Part shown: piece after piece, positions 12,001 to 21,172 of the stretch
Position numbering within the stretch: the stretch's first letter is position 1
How the letters are laid out: every line of letters starts with the position of its first letter
From: Leptasterias polaris
Taxonomy: Eukaryota > Echinodermata > Asteroidea > Forcipulatida > Asteriidae
Reading direction: 5' to 3'
NCBI GenBank assembly: GCA_037783415.1
Contig: JAZGTN010000073.1
Span: 1,550,001 to 1,614,000, forward strand
DNA length: 64,000 nt
Position numbers and translations under genes: made by a program
The notes under the pieces: generated by a model
The model's input: the letters and a program-made list of their open reading frames with translations, nothing else
Told to the model about the DNA's origin: nothing
Databases searched by the model: none

Positions 12001-15000
12001 TAAAAAAGAAGAAGTAGCTCTCAGCTTTTTCATGAATTTTTGCCCTATATAAATTCTGTATTACTATTACAACTAAATGTAACTTTAATATGAAATTAAA
12101 GTCATTATCAATAAACAAACTGAACCATCCAAGGTTCCTGGTATCAAGGATTGAGATAAGTCTGGATCAAGGACTCATCTCTTATCAGATTAATATCAAC
12201 AGTGTATCTGTGCGCACTTTGGCCATCCGGTAAACAACAACTACAAACACATCCGGAAGAAGTGTAAACAAAATATGGAAGTTAATAAATAAACATTACC
12301 TGAAACAATAACAAACACAAAATGTTGTTGGAAACATTACTCTTCGATGACTGAAGTATATTGTTGTTGCTATTCAAAGGTAGGGTCATAGATTGGTAGC
12401 TACACCAAAAAATTAATGACCATAAACACTTTAATATTTGGTGAGAAGAACTGCAGCTGTTGATAGTATGAACTATTTGAGAACAAAATTCCCTTTGAAG
12501 CAATATGGTCTGGAAAATTTATCACCCGAAAAATTTGAATCTGAGAAACGGTTCCTGATGAATCATTGCTCAGACTTCTGAGGATCGGTGTCCGTTCGCG
12601 AATGCTGCAGCCAGAGATGTGGTTAGTACCCGCGGCAATAGTACACCCTGTCTTACCTTGCAGATATTTCTTCATAATGTGAGGTTCTTCAGTGTCTCTT
12701 AAGAACGATGTACGTTTGTAGTAGCTCCGTATAGTGCTCCCATCTGACAGTATGGCATCCATGTAGCTATCCAACAGCCCATCATTCAGAGCAAGTCTTA
12801 CCCAAGCCTGACAGAAAAAAAAGAAGAAGAAAAGAACCAGGAATTCACAAACAGGGGATTTTAAACATCTGATCCAGGGACTCGATTTCACAAATGTCAG
12901 AATTCATGTTAATGCAAGGCTCGAAATTTCCAATGGACCCTTAGACTGAAGCCAGAGGTTTTAGCGTTGGGCCAGTAAAGTCGTGATGGGACAAGTCCGG
13001 CGATCTTGTGTTTTTGTTCAAATGTTGACTTTCAGTCTGATAAATATCTTTCAATGCTGTTGAGCATTGAATAAGACTTACCCATAATACAAATGAGATT
13101 TAAATCTTCTGTTTGTGCTCATTTGAATTAAAACAGTTCAAATGTTCAACTGTATGGATATTTTATGCCTTTATCTGGTTGTTCTTCAGAAACAAGATCG
13201 TAAAAAAATAAAAATAAATTGAGCCTAAAATCTTTAAACGTAAATGAGAAAAACTTCTTTATATGGGTGTCCAAACTGAGTTTCAACGACAAAACAAATT
13301 AATAATGTCTCGACAGTTACCTTTTGATTGAAAATAATTCTGCACATGCAACGGTAGAGGGATTTTTCATCCCAAAGCGAACTGGTAAAATTGAACAAAA
13401 AAACTGTCCGCTAAGGTTACAGCACTTTCAATATTTTTGTTTGTTGTTGTTGAAAAACATTTTTTTTCACATTCAGAAAAATTTCCGTATCCTGCCACCA
13501 CTTTCTCCCTCATTTGTACCAAAAGGAATATTTCATTTGAGTAAATAGATACTAATTTATTTCTAACGAATGAAAAAAAGTGGCAGGATACAGAAATATT
13601 TTCCGAACATTCTATACAGAAACCAGGTCCCAGATTTATAGAGGTACATAAGCAAAACAAAAGTAACTAAACACAAAACAATTTTGCAACTCACCCGACA
13701 GTAACCGATCTCTGTGCTGATCAGTCCGAGTCCCTTGAGCTGTGAGACGACATCCTTGTGGGTGAACTTGACCAAAAATGGCCACGGTGTCTGCATTATC
13801 AAAATGAAGTTGTTATAACAAAAAAAAATACCACTTGTCTTGACAATGACATATTTATCTCGCCAAATTGACTTAATAAAACGAAAAAATCAACTTATCA
13901 AGGTAATATATCTCACCAGGACGACTTACGGAAACTAATTAGTAGACTTGTTCTAATACTTTATCTTGCCAAGACGAGATTATAATTATAAAATCTAACT
14001 TATCAGAACAAATAAACTTATTAGTTTCTGTAAGTCCTCTTGGCAAGTAAGAATTATCAGAACAAGTGGACTTCTTAAATTCAGGGAGTCATCTCCATGA
14101 GATAATATACCTCAATACGTCAATTTTTTCTTTTGAATAAGTCTACTTGGCGATATAAATTGTGACGTTATCTAGATAAGTGGTAAGGCATTTTTGTGGA
14201 GCTCCGTAAACAAATAAAACAAGATTGATTTAAGAACAAAATTACAATACTTAAAACTTAAATCCAAGTCGCTTTGGGGAACACTTACACCAATATAAAT
14301 TGTGCAAGTTTCGTTTTGGGACTCCTACAAGTGTGTGGTTTTGTTTCATTCACAAATTAAGATAATTGTACATGAGACCTACACAGGATTCCACTTTCGA
14401 AAAGGCTCTACGAACATGCACTGTCTAACATGAATAACAGTTTTAATGTTATCTAAACAGTTAAACTCATGCCTTGACTATTGCAAAAATCATAAAACTA
14501 GTTATCCAATATCTAAATTATCATGAGGACAAATTTCAAAAACAATTCTGAAAAGAAATGTTTGTCAAAGGATGTGGGTTCGAATCCCATCCGAGAAATA
14601 TTCCTTTGGATTTTTTGCACAGAACTCAGTGAACACTCTTCGCTACCACGGGCCCCGCCTCTGGAATTCTATTGGTCGCCGTATTCGTACACAATCCTCT
14701 GTTGGTCGATTCAAAGCCTCCTTCAAAAAACACCTTGTCTCCCATTATGTAGCTTAGTTCTTATTCTTAATTCATCATCATGGTTCAGCTCGTTCGTCGT
14801 GGTCTGTTGTGTTTTTGTCTTTGTTTCTTTGTTTGTTTCATTTTTGCGCTTGTTCACCCGTCTCGTTTTGATCCTTGTTGGATCTGTTGTTAATCTGTTT
14901 TGTTTTATTATCAAATTTTAATATAATTTAATTACTGTCCTTATTTGTTTCGTTTTGTACAAGGCATCCCAGCCTACAAGCTTTTGCTTTTATTGGGTCA

Positions 15001-18000
15001 TGCCTCCATACAGTTTCAATCTCTGTCTCTATTAAGTAATCAAGTAATCATTTTTGTATGGAAATTGTATGGAAATAAATGTTGTTGATTGTTGATTGAA
15101 AGTGCTTTGAAACACACATCAGTGGATGGGCAAAACACAAATAATATTCTTTATCTCCAATAGACTGTGCAAGTCTCGCGCGTAATCGAACTTCCGGGAC
15201 CATAGTGGTCCCAACCATATGGAGTTTTACGTGGGCGAGATTTTGTTTCGTCAATTATTTTAGTTTAACGTAGTTTATGACCTAGAAAATTATACATGTT
15301 GTTGGGAATGTAATACTAAGTGATAACAAAATATGAAAGTAAAACCAATTCAACAATATAACGAAGAAAACCCGAGAATTAAACTTGACCTCAGCTTCCG
15401 GTTATTGCAAAATATTAAGAATTTTGTGCTCACCTCCGATCATAAAACTTACGTAAAAGCTTGTTTTGGATGCGCGATTATAATCGCCAGATGCTGTAAT
15501 TGCAAAGCGAACCCTTTTCATTGCAGTCAATGGTGTTGAGGCGTCGGAATTCTTCTTTAAACTGCGATACGGGTCAATTTAAAACCCGTTTGACCTTCAC
15601 GAATCTGCGTAAGGGGTTTCTAAAAAGTTAACATCAAAAAAGCATCCTTGTCCCAGAGTTTTAATTTGTTTTTAATAATAATTAACACACTTTGGCGTAT
15701 TTTTTTAAAAAGCTAAAACTAATTTCATGAAATTGTATGATTTATTTTTGTTGTTCAGATTTTGTCATGAGATATAATTTAAAACAAAGATTTGATTTCA
15801 GAAATAAAAATGTTCTTCGTTTTTTCTCGTTCGGATACGCGCGAGACTTGCACAGCCTATACAAATTTAACATCTTTTAAATAAATTAGTCTCCAAACAT
15901 CCTGTGAAAATTTCATTGAATTCTATTATTGTCTAACTATACCTTACTACTGTACGACTCCTTGAGGTCATGTAGAAAGACTGCCTCAACCAGATTGCAG
16001 ATTTTGTTTGCAGTTTCACCACTGTGCACGGAAAAAAATAAATACTGATTATTATTATGATCATTATTGGCAATAGCAGTTAGAATTGTAGCTTAATGGT
16101 AATAAAACTAAGATGCCCTTGCACTGTATTAAGCATATAGGCCTGAAGATACCTAGTGTTCTGAAGAAATCTGTTTTAGATTTGGGAGGACCAGGAAACC
16201 CCACATATAGAAAACCCACCCAATCAGGTAGGGACATGAATGGCTCAACCAATTGGATTCGAAAAGGGATAGTTGAATATTTTTAATATAGTTTTTAAAA
16301 TGTTATTTTGCCTTTTACACTGGTGTGCAGCACTGTATACTCAGTGCTTTACTAGTCCTGCAAGAGCAAATATCTGAAGGCTACTTGGGTGGGAGCAGAT
16401 GTCTTTACAACTGGACAAGAGAACTGGGTCCAATTTCATGTCTCTACTTACCGCCGATTTCTGCGCTTGCGATCCCCATTCTTCACTTTCCGAGCAAGCG
16501 CCGAATTTCTGCGCTAGCTGTGTAAGCGTAGAATGCCTAGTAATGTGGACTACGCAAGCGCAAAAGCCTACGCAATTCCCTGCTAACCTGTGAAATACGC
16601 TTGACATAAGCGCGGATTTCCCTACTTCTGTAAGCGCCGATTCTTTGCTTACGGTAAGCAGAGCCATGAAATTGGGCCCAGTTTGAATACTGTAAAATAG
16701 CAAAGGGTTTTCTTGTCTTACCTTCGTATCGCTGAATCTGATGATATGTGATCCTTCAGGAGCTGAAATTAAAACAAATATTTTACTCAACAAACTAACT
16801 TGGGACAGAACAAAGAAATATTTGGGAGATCACCAACATTAGGGCTAGATAGTTCAGTTGGTAGAGCGCTGGCACATTACTCCGGAGGTCGTTGTTTCAA
16901 ATCCAGCCGTAGTCAATTTGTCTTTGTTCAACCCCAAATTGTTTTAAATTTTCCTTGTGGTTTTTAACTTAAATAAACTAACATCTAAGCTTTAGGGAAA
17001 GGATAACACAAACATGGACCCTCCTTTGTTTAAGCCTTTGTCCTGACAAATGTGGACCCAATTGTTTCCCTTTGTGATTAAAATGCAGGACCTATTGTCC
17101 CTTTTGTTAGTCCTCGGTTTGAATAACAATGCAAGTGCACATGCAGACTTTCAAACTAAAGTGGAATCATTTATATTAATAGACCGATCCATTAAGCCCC
17201 GCCTCCTTACGAGTTGACCAATCACAGCCACGCAACCTGATCACCATTAGAGCAAAGATCACCAAACGGCTCAAATGGTGATCAGATTTCGCGGCTGTGA
17301 TTGGTCAATGAGAAATGGGCGGGGCTTAATGGATCGGTGTATTGTGAGTTGGTAGTCTGTGCTCATCCAAATGAATAAATGGGTCATAGATAAGGACCGA
17401 AGGACAAATTCAGTGGGGGGTTTTTTCAGACCAAATTTCAAAAGAAATTACTAAAACTGTTTGAACCCAGATTTTTAATCATGGCCTGGAATGACACCGA
17501 GGCCATGGCCTCTGTTGCCTCTTGTCTTGGCCTAAGTGCCCCTTCAAAAGTTTCTCACAGGGCTAAGATTTTCCCAAGTGCTCTTTGCTAAAAATTAAAA
17601 TGACCTTGCCCTCTCAAAGATGAAAATCTAGGCCAGTTTGATTACCTTTTTGATGGATGTAGAAAGCTCTCTGCTGAGGTAATGTTTGAGGGAAGCTAGC
17701 TTAGCTGCCTCCATCTCATCAACGACACCTAAGAGGATTAATAATACGGTTACCATGGTTAAAGGTACGTATTGACCTTATGCATTGACGTCACCAAGCC
17801 GCCATCTTAGAGGTAAACTGATGATGAAACAATGAAAACGTGCTGATTTGTACGAGCGGCACACAGGACTGACAATGAACATCTTCCTTTGGACCTCTAG
17901 GCGAGGGCGCCCTACTCAAATGACGTCATATGCATTTAAGGTCTGTTATAATACAAGATTGGTAAGGATAAAAAATATGGTTGTTTAATTTTAGTCTGAA

Positions 18001-19423
18001 CGATTATTGAATATGAAGTTCATACTTGAACAATTTTTTCTCTGGAATTATTTCCCCTGAAATGAAACCTGTCACATTCAATAAAACTGTATCTGAACAA
18101 AAACACCCACCACAAACAAACCCCACAACAGCTGATTTAGGTTGTTAAAGCCAAACTTGAGAACAATATGTTTACATTACGCTGAAAGTTGTGCATGTTT
18201 GTTCACCATTTTCTCCTGACTAACACAACGGATTAAGCCCAAATTTTCTCAGGTTTGTTATTTCATGTATCGTTGATCACACAAAACATTGAACGATGTC
18301 CGACTATTTTTTCAGCTCTACCGATCCGGTATGATACCGACCATAATAAAATGGGCTTGTATTTTGCTGAGTTTTTTTAAGGGTGATTAAAAAAACCCAA
18401 TAAATTAAATAGTTTTTTCTTAAAATGTTCACAGAGTTGGGTTAAAGAAAAACTGAAAAACAACTTTTCATCGGCCTTTATTTATCTTTTCATTAGTGGT
18501 TTCGTGCATCTTGACTGAGGAAAGAAAACGAACCTTTCTTCCCAAACATGATTTAGGGTTTGAAGCTGTTTTTCGATGGCAGATCCTTTCTATCCCATAA
18601 TGGCTACCTCTACTAGGTAGCTAGCACTGTACTACATGTAGTAGAACTCAGTAGCCTACTCTTTCACTTGTCAATTTTAATCCTGGAGACCTGTCCTTGT
18701 TTGTCGTAAGTGGAGGGTCCCGATTCTTTTCTGAACATCCTGAAAATAAAGGTTTTCCTGCCTTAGAACTCAATTGAACAAATATTGAAAATAAATTAAC
18801 TATAATAATGTGGTGTACCTTAAAGTTAACTTAAGTAACATTTTACAATATTGTTCTCTTTCTAATATTATTTTGGTGCAAATTCATAAAATAATAATCA
18901 TTATAAATCAAATTTGATTTTACTTTCTGAAAGTGAAAGTGAAATTAGCACCACTAACTTCCCTAAGAAAATGTAAACAATAACAATGGTAAACATCCTA
19001 TTCAATTCAAATGGTTCGATGCTTAGTTTACTGGATGTCAATATCAACATTTATTTTGCATGAAAAAGAATCAACAGTAAACACTGAGTGACTTTAACAG
19101 GAATAGGAGCGACATTTAATAACAGCATGATTAACAATACATGAACAATCCTAGCCCCATGAATAGGGCCACACAATCCGAGGGGCCAGATCATCCAACA
19201 GACCGTCTGTTCGTTTCCTTTTAATCCGATCGTTCATTCTATTTCTTCTTCTTGTGACTTTGTGTAGACAACCTGTGTATGTAATAACCCTACTCTAGCA
19301 TCTGCTAGTATTATATAACATTCATGTATTATAACCCAGCTGGAAATTCCCAAATACTAAGCTGAATGGGTAAGGAATGCTTACAATTTAACTTTCTCGA
19401 CGCTGTTCTTTACCCGCTGACAT
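1085..19423 (-). CDS. PLEKHM1: PLEKHM1-like RUN/Rubicon-homology adaptor, 16 exons
   Basis: Endolysosome and autophagy adaptor family. Minus-strand exons in transcript order: 19414-19423, 17646-17728, 16722-16762, 15943-16021, 13695-13790, 12657-12807, 10978-11124, 9317-10084, 8066-8196, 7362-7460, 5912-6014, 5064-5186, 4152-4264, 3553-3684, 2606-2776, 1085-1225. Each has AG/GT borders and matching phases, giving 795 codons plus stop TGA. RUN domain about residues 35-190, acidic Ser/Thr-rich linker 203-535, Rubicon-homology zinc domain 536-795. The closest family is PLEKHM1: '[11 protein letters not shown]' in RUN, and '[18 protein letters not shown]', 'GFICLIC' and 'CKTVFHKAC' in the C-terminal domain. 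Human PLEKHM1 is 1056 residues with two PH domains between linker and C-terminal domain; none was found here. The first exon (ATG TCA GCG G) is the weakest part; a start at Met in the second exon is possible. Confidence 0.85.
1349..1797 (-). repeat. tRNA-headed SINE, reverse orientation, full-length
   Basis: The minus strand starts with GTCGTGGCCGAGCGGATAAG, a clear tRNA-Leu-like A-box region, and continues with a B box in GGGTTCGAGTCCCGG, the body and an (ATT)n tail (1349-1380 on plus as TAA repeats). It lies in the last PLEKHM1-like intron, in the same orientation as the gene. The body is longer than in the 8826 copy and includes a segment on Ala/Pro-rich 'ACGTAAAGCCGTTGG' that recurs at 27960-28080. 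Confidence 0.8.
2085..2430 (-). repeat. Dispersed repeat family copy, interrupted by a minisatellite
   Basis: The reverse complement shares long blocks with 12363-12650 and 28881-29165: 'GGTCATAG', 'GCAGCTGTTGATAGT', 'GGTGTCC', 'GCAGCCAGAGAT' and 'GGTACCCG'. This copy carries an internal 13-bp expansion (2239-2367). It lies in the last PLEKHM1-like intron. Confidence 0.65.
2239..2367 (+). repeat. 13-bp minisatellite, about 10 units
   Basis: Near-perfect tandem copies of TATCAACAACTGC. The first unit differs (TATCAACAGCTGC) and equals the ancestral sequence of the dispersed repeat around it, so the array seems to have grown from that site. Confidence 0.9.
3309..3362 (-). pseudogene. Decayed duplicate of the end of a PLEKHM1-like exon
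   Basis: Plus-strand 'GAACTGTGTGACAG', followed by 'CACATGGTCTAACATG', closely matches the 3' end of the real exon 3553-3684 ('GAACTGTGTACAG', 'GACATGATCTAACATG'), including an ACCTGAA donor context. It has insertions and shifts the frame. It lies about 240 bp further downstream in the transcript direction, in the following intron. Confidence 0.5.
3428..3545 (+). repeat. C-rich minisatellite, about 30-bp units
   Basis: Repeats of CACCCTATCCTTGT followed by CACCCCACCC variants, four copies with small changes. The array ends less than 10 bases from the donor of exon 3553-3684. Confidence 0.75.
3826..4093 (-). repeat. Partial SINE, reverse orientation
   Basis: Shares 'GAGCAAAATTCTTTACC' and 'GGTTCAAGTCCAAAT' with the SINE family, but the tRNA-like head lacks part of the anticodon region. 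It ends about 55 bp from the donor of exon 4152-4264. Confidence 0.65.
4481..4758. mobile_element. Fold-back MITE with long inverted repeats
   Basis: Arms of roughly 100 bp are near-perfect reverse complements (AAGTATACAGCAATCCTTCA at the left; its complement at 4739-4758), separated by about 80 bp. No coding content. It is in the PLEKHM1-like intron between exons 4152-4264 and 5064-5186. Confidence 0.85.
5157..5385. repeat. Triplicated acceptor-plus-exon-start segment (about 75-bp units)
   Basis: Three diverged tandem copies of the first bases of exon 5064-5186 with its upstream intron. Unit starts are near 5157, 5235 and 5306. On the minus strand each carries an acceptor-like 'ATAG' or 'GTAG' before a 'TTTA' start; only the unit next to the exon keeps the open frame [11 protein letters not shown]. 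Confidence 0.7.
5489..5684. mobile_element. MITE, about 195 bp, 'gggcccaatttcat' ends
   Basis: Ends are inverted repeats (GGGCCAAGTTTCATAAAGC and GCTTTATGAAATTGGGCCC), with 'TTGCTTAGCA' motifs inside. Same family at 29874-30063 and 35103-35300 and in their tandem copies. In a PLEKHM1-like intron. Confidence 0.75.
6244..6322. repeat. Near-perfect 79-bp hairpin
   Basis: AAGTGCGTATATTTTGC at the left pairs with GCAAAATATACGCACTT at the right; the centre is GGCTCTGC and its complement around ATGAC. Probably the core of a fold-back element related to the GCTTAGCA families. Confidence 0.8.
6491..6648. mobile_element. MITE with TA target duplication, copy 1
   Basis: About 158 bp between TA dinucleotides; ends GACCGATCCATTAAGCC and GGCTTAATGGATCGGTG. 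Nearly identical to 17182-17339. A TA duplication fits Tc1/mariner-type mobilisation (inference). Confidence 0.8.
7362..7406 (-). other. 45-nt alternative-donor segment cutting the candidate LIR
   Basis: The exon ending here has two possible 5' splice sites on the minus strand: GAG|GTAATT (exon end 7407) and GCT|GTAAGT (exon end 7362). Both leave phase 0, so both isoforms stay open. The longer form encodes DFEVI; the shorter form ends at DFE and joins to RTQSLL, removing V and I of the motif. The distal intron sequence GTAAGT is the stronger one. Use of either site is inference. Confidence 0.5.
7362..10084 (-). CDS. PLEKHM1: PLEKHM1-like exons 8-10: acidic linker with candidate LIR
   Basis: Exons 9317-10084 (768 bp), 8066-8196 and 7362-7460 code for a low-complexity linker rich in Asp, Glu, Ser and Thr (residues about 203-535). 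Phases chain as 1, 1, 0 and 0. The last exon starts after a pyrimidine-rich acceptor and holds '[12 protein letters not shown]', an acidic stretch followed by F-x-x-I, the form of an LC3-interacting region. A second weaker candidate is 'VEEYHRI' in the large exon. Human PLEKHM1 has its proven LIR (WVNV) in the comparable interdomain region. Intervening introns carry a SINE (8826-9187) and tandem repeats but no PH-like exon that I could recognise. Confidence 0.75.
7495..7555 (+). repeat. Short AGGGATTAGGATTA repeat
   Basis: Tandem copies of GGGATTAGGATTAA in a PLEKHM1-like intron just upstream of the linker exon acceptor. On the minus strand it supplies pyrimidine-rich sequence before that exon. 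Confidence 0.6.
8397..8708 (+). repeat. Three tandem copies of a 117-bp unit
   Basis: Units start at about 8397, 8515 and 8631 with ACTGTGGTTTTGAATGA (third copy ACTGTAGCTCTGAATGA) and share 'GCATCTACACAGT'. The copies are diverged, so the array is old. It is in the PLEKHM1-like intron between the 768-bp exon and exon 8066-8196. Confidence 0.8.
8826..9187 (+). repeat. tRNA-headed SINE, full-length
   Basis: Starts GTCGTGGCCGAGCGGATAAG (A box), with the B box in GGGTTCGAGTCCTGG, then the body with 'GAGCAAGACACTT' and 'GCGCTTTGAGACGC', and ends in (ATT)n at about 9170-9187. Antisense to the PLEKHM1-like gene, inside an intron. It is the best template in the window for the family. Confidence 0.85.
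10290..10680 (+). repeat. Degenerate minisatellite, about 40-55 bp units
   Basis: Eight or so diverged copies of 'GTTTCTTTGTTCTGCAGAAG' followed by 'TGATACATTTATA'. Located in the intron upstream of the 768-bp PLEKHM1-like exon. No coding potential. Confidence 0.75.
10978..19423 (-). CDS. PLEKHM1: PLEKHM1-like exons 1-7: RUN domain block
   Basis: Seven exons code for about residues 1-202. The RUN domain in PLEKHM1 proteins links the adaptor to small GTPases such as Arl8 and Rab7 on lysosomes. Visible conserved strings include '[11 protein letters not shown]' (exon 15943-16021), '[15 protein letters not shown]' and 'STEIGYCR' (13695-13790), '[16 protein letters not shown]' and '[14 protein letters not shown]' (12657-12807), and '[16 protein letters not shown]' (10978-11124). 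Order and spacing match the vertebrate RUN domain. The 41-bp exon at 16722-16762 is needed to keep phase: it ends with AG, and the next exon supplies T to make Ser. The 10-bp first coding exon is inferred from ATG, a GTAAAG donor and phase 1. Confidence 0.82.
12363..12650 (+). repeat. Dispersed repeat family copy
   Basis: Shares blocks with 28881-29165 and, reversed, 2085-2430: 'GGTCATAGATTGGT', 'GCAGCTGTTGATAGTAT' and 'GGTGTCCG'. It ends only a few bases from the donor of RUN exon 12657-12807. Confidence 0.65.
13840..14180. mobile_element. Inverted-repeat element (MITE-like)
   Basis: 'GACTTACGGAAACTAATTAG' at the left mirrors 'TTATTAGTTTCTGTAAGTCC' at the right, with many GATAAGT/ACTTATC motifs between. 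The borders are approximate. In the intron upstream of exon 13695-13790. Confidence 0.5.
14590..15090 (+). mobile_element. 5'-truncated LINE, 3' end of reverse-transcriptase ORF
   Basis: The frame ending at 14757 reads '[17 protein letters not shown]', then '[14 protein letters not shown]', the usual C-terminal signature of non-LTR retrotransposon polyproteins (RY-GP-LWN, then FK-LKKHL). An AT/T-rich 3' region follows, ending in a TTGTTGATTGTTGATTG repeat at about 15080-15100. The rest of the element is absent. In a PLEKHM1-like intron, antisense to the gene. Confidence 0.7.
15163..15858. mobile_element. TIR element, about 695 bp
   Basis: Left end has 'TGTGCAAGTCTCGCGCGTAA' and right end 'TACGCGCGAGACTTGCACAG', inverted repeats. 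AT-rich interior without a transposase frame. Non-autonomous DNA transposon by structure. Confidence 0.65.
16428..16680. mobile_element. MITE, about 250 bp, AAGCG-rich
   Basis: Ends GGTCCAATTTCATGTCTCT and AGAGCCATGAAATTGGGCCC; interior repeats of 'GCGCTTGCG' and 'AAGCGCCG'. Same family as 35853-36100 and its tandem copies. In a PLEKHM1-like intron. Confidence 0.7.
16842..16915 (+). repeat. tRNA-like sequence, probably SINE-derived
   Basis: 'TAGTTCAGTTGGTAGAGCG' is a good D-arm/A-box, and 'TTTCAAATCC' a decayed B-box. The anticodon arm does not pair well and the T-loop GTTCGA is lost, so this is not a credible functional tRNA gene. Confidence 0.5.
17182..17339. mobile_element. MITE with TA target duplication, copy 2
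   Basis: Over 95 percent like 6491-6648 by eye, again flanked by TA. In the intron between the second and third PLEKHM1-like exons. Confidence 0.8.
17773..17943. mobile_element. MITE with TGACGTCA-containing ends
   Basis: Left end GACCTTATGCATTGACGTCA mirrors right end TGACGTCATATGCATTTAAGGTC with small differences. About 170 bp. The TGACGTCA core equals a CRE/ATF site, but here it is part of the element end. Confidence 0.65.
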
Positions 19424-19560
19424 GACGACACTGTGAATTTGTTTACGAGATCGCCGCTTGAGGGCGCAGTTAGTTGAGCCGCAAAAGTGGACGGAGAGGG
19501 CCGGGTGGGGCGCGATCGAGGGTGTGCTTAACTAAACTGTGATCGTGATGATCCGATCCA
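19424..19560 (-). promoter_or_regulatory. Presumed 5' UTR/promoter side of the PLEKHM1-like gene
   Basis: Just upstream of the proposed ATG the sequence becomes GC-richer (CGCGATCG, GGGCCGGGTGGGGCG) than the surrounding DNA, as in many CpG-type promoters. No TATA box seen. This is a positional inference that also supports the proposed first exon. Confidence 0.35.
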
Positions 19561-19639
19561 TATTCTGATATTGACACAACTTCCCCGGCGTATTCGAACT
19601 CGGCTGTTGGATCTGGTAATCAATCAGAATAATCAGTCC

Positions 19640-20110
19640 TCCGATATTAGTACTCGTACTCAATAGCATTGACTGTAGTGTAAGTCACCCTTCTTGTATT
19701 CCCGACTAACACTTTGGTACCCAGCTGTAGCCTCCTAGCCACTTCTCCGTTTGCATACAGTAAGTACAGTACAGTTACATGGAGGAAGGAAGAGACAGTG
19801 CAACAGACACTGACGTCCCACCACAAAGGGTAGACCCAGTAACTGGGGCGCTGTAGTCGTTTTGTCAAAATTTCGAAAAACGAGTACTTCCGATATTATA
19901 GTACTGGCGTACTCAATAGCACTGACTGTAGTGTAAGTCACCCTTCTTGTATTCCCGACTTGGACTTCTCCGTTTGCATACAGTACAGTCAGTATATATT
20001 GTACACAGTGCAACAGACACTGACGTCCCCACCCACCACCAAGGGTAGACCCAGTAACTGGGGCGCTGTAGTGTAGTCGTTTTGTCAAAATTTCGAAAAA
20101 ACGAGTACAG
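19640..20110 (+). repeat. Two tandem copies of a 220-245 bp unit
   Basis: Copies 19640-19884 and 19893-20110 share 'GTACTCAATAGCA', 'GACTGTAGTGTAAGTCACCC', 'CTTCTCCGTTTGCATACAG' and 'GGGTAGACCCAGTAACTGGG'. The first copy holds an extra 40-bp segment. Non-coding. Confidence 0.85.
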
Positions 20111-20429
20111 CGCCCCAGTTTACTGGGTCTAGGCTAGAGGGCTATCACAGCTGATACTTGACTAACCAACTCTGTTTCTTTCCTTGCTATGTACTGTAGT
20201 TCTTTTGGGGGCACTGGACGGTGGATTGGTTTATAAAACTAGACTAGTTTAATTAGTTACTTTTCAGTTCGCGTCTTTGTACCTTCTTGGAGCACACAGA
20301 CAGTGTAATTTGTTTCAGCTCTCTTTGAAGCTGAGGCTCTCTCATATCATAGGCGTATGGGACATTCGTTATGATTTGCCTTTCTTGAGTGTACATGTAT
20401 GTGTGTACTATTATAGTATTAATTTATTA

Positions 20430-21172
20430 GGCGGGTCATTCCGTGCAACTCACGTGATGGGTCGGCAGGCTCCGTCTCATCAGACACACACACCAAATCT
20501 AGAATCCTACTCCTTGACATTTCTGAGATACAAAGTAGGCCTATATCGGGAAAAATTGGGAAATCTGTCAGTTACTATGTCCCACGTTGTCAAATAACCA
20601 CTTGAAAAGTGTTTTTTTAAAGCATTTTTACAGCTGGACCCACATTCAGACCCCTGCCAAATACCAATCAAGGTGTGATTGGTCTATCCTTTATCAGGTC
20701 ACACGTACACCTAGTTTATAACCAAATGAAATACAAAAGCAATCGGACATTTCACTTGGGCACTAGGGGGGGGGGGGGGGGTCTCAAAAATGACGAAAAA
20801 TCATTCCGCGTGCTAAATTGTCAGTTTTTAAAGACCTATGCCTTGATATAAAAAATGTCCTATGCTACTTTTGACAGTAGATTCTAGTTGATGGGGTACC
20901 AGGTACCCTGTATATTAATTGGCAGTTACATATCTTATCTCAATTTGTAGATATAGGCCTCTAAAAATGTCCAAAACACAAAAAGTAAATTTGAAGTGGC
21001 TGATGGGCTTAAATTTTTAGGGGTCATAATATCTCAGAAATGTTAAAAGGGGTAGGTTTCTAAAATTTGGTGTGTGTTCATTGCACCCATAGGGAAATGT
21101 ATGAAAAAAAATCAAAATCTGAGCCGGAGCCTGCCCAACTTTTAGAATTTTAGGTGAGTTGACACGGAATGA
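20430..21172. mobile_element. TIR element, about 740 bp
   Basis: Left end GGTCATTCCGTGCAACTCAC mirrors right end GTGAGTTGACACGGAATGACC; inner ends 'GGCAGGCTCCG' and 'CGGAGCCTGCC' also pair. A G-run at about 20767-20781 and no transposase frame. Non-autonomous DNA transposon. Confidence 0.75.

Noticed and set aside
14523..14921. 132-codon open frame as a host gene
   Set aside because: The conserved words ([16 protein letters not shown]) are in another frame and mark the end of a LINE polyprotein; the long frame is its shadow.
16842..16915. Functional tRNA gene
   Set aside because: The D-arm is good but the anticodon stem does not pair and the T-loop consensus is lost.
18534..18549. Alternative first exon of the PLEKHM1-like gene (ATG TTT GGG AAG AAA G, phase 1)
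   Set aside because: The donor would be GTTCGT, which is poor. The exon at 19414-19423 has the same phase with a better GTAAAG donor and lies in a GC-richer promoter-like region.
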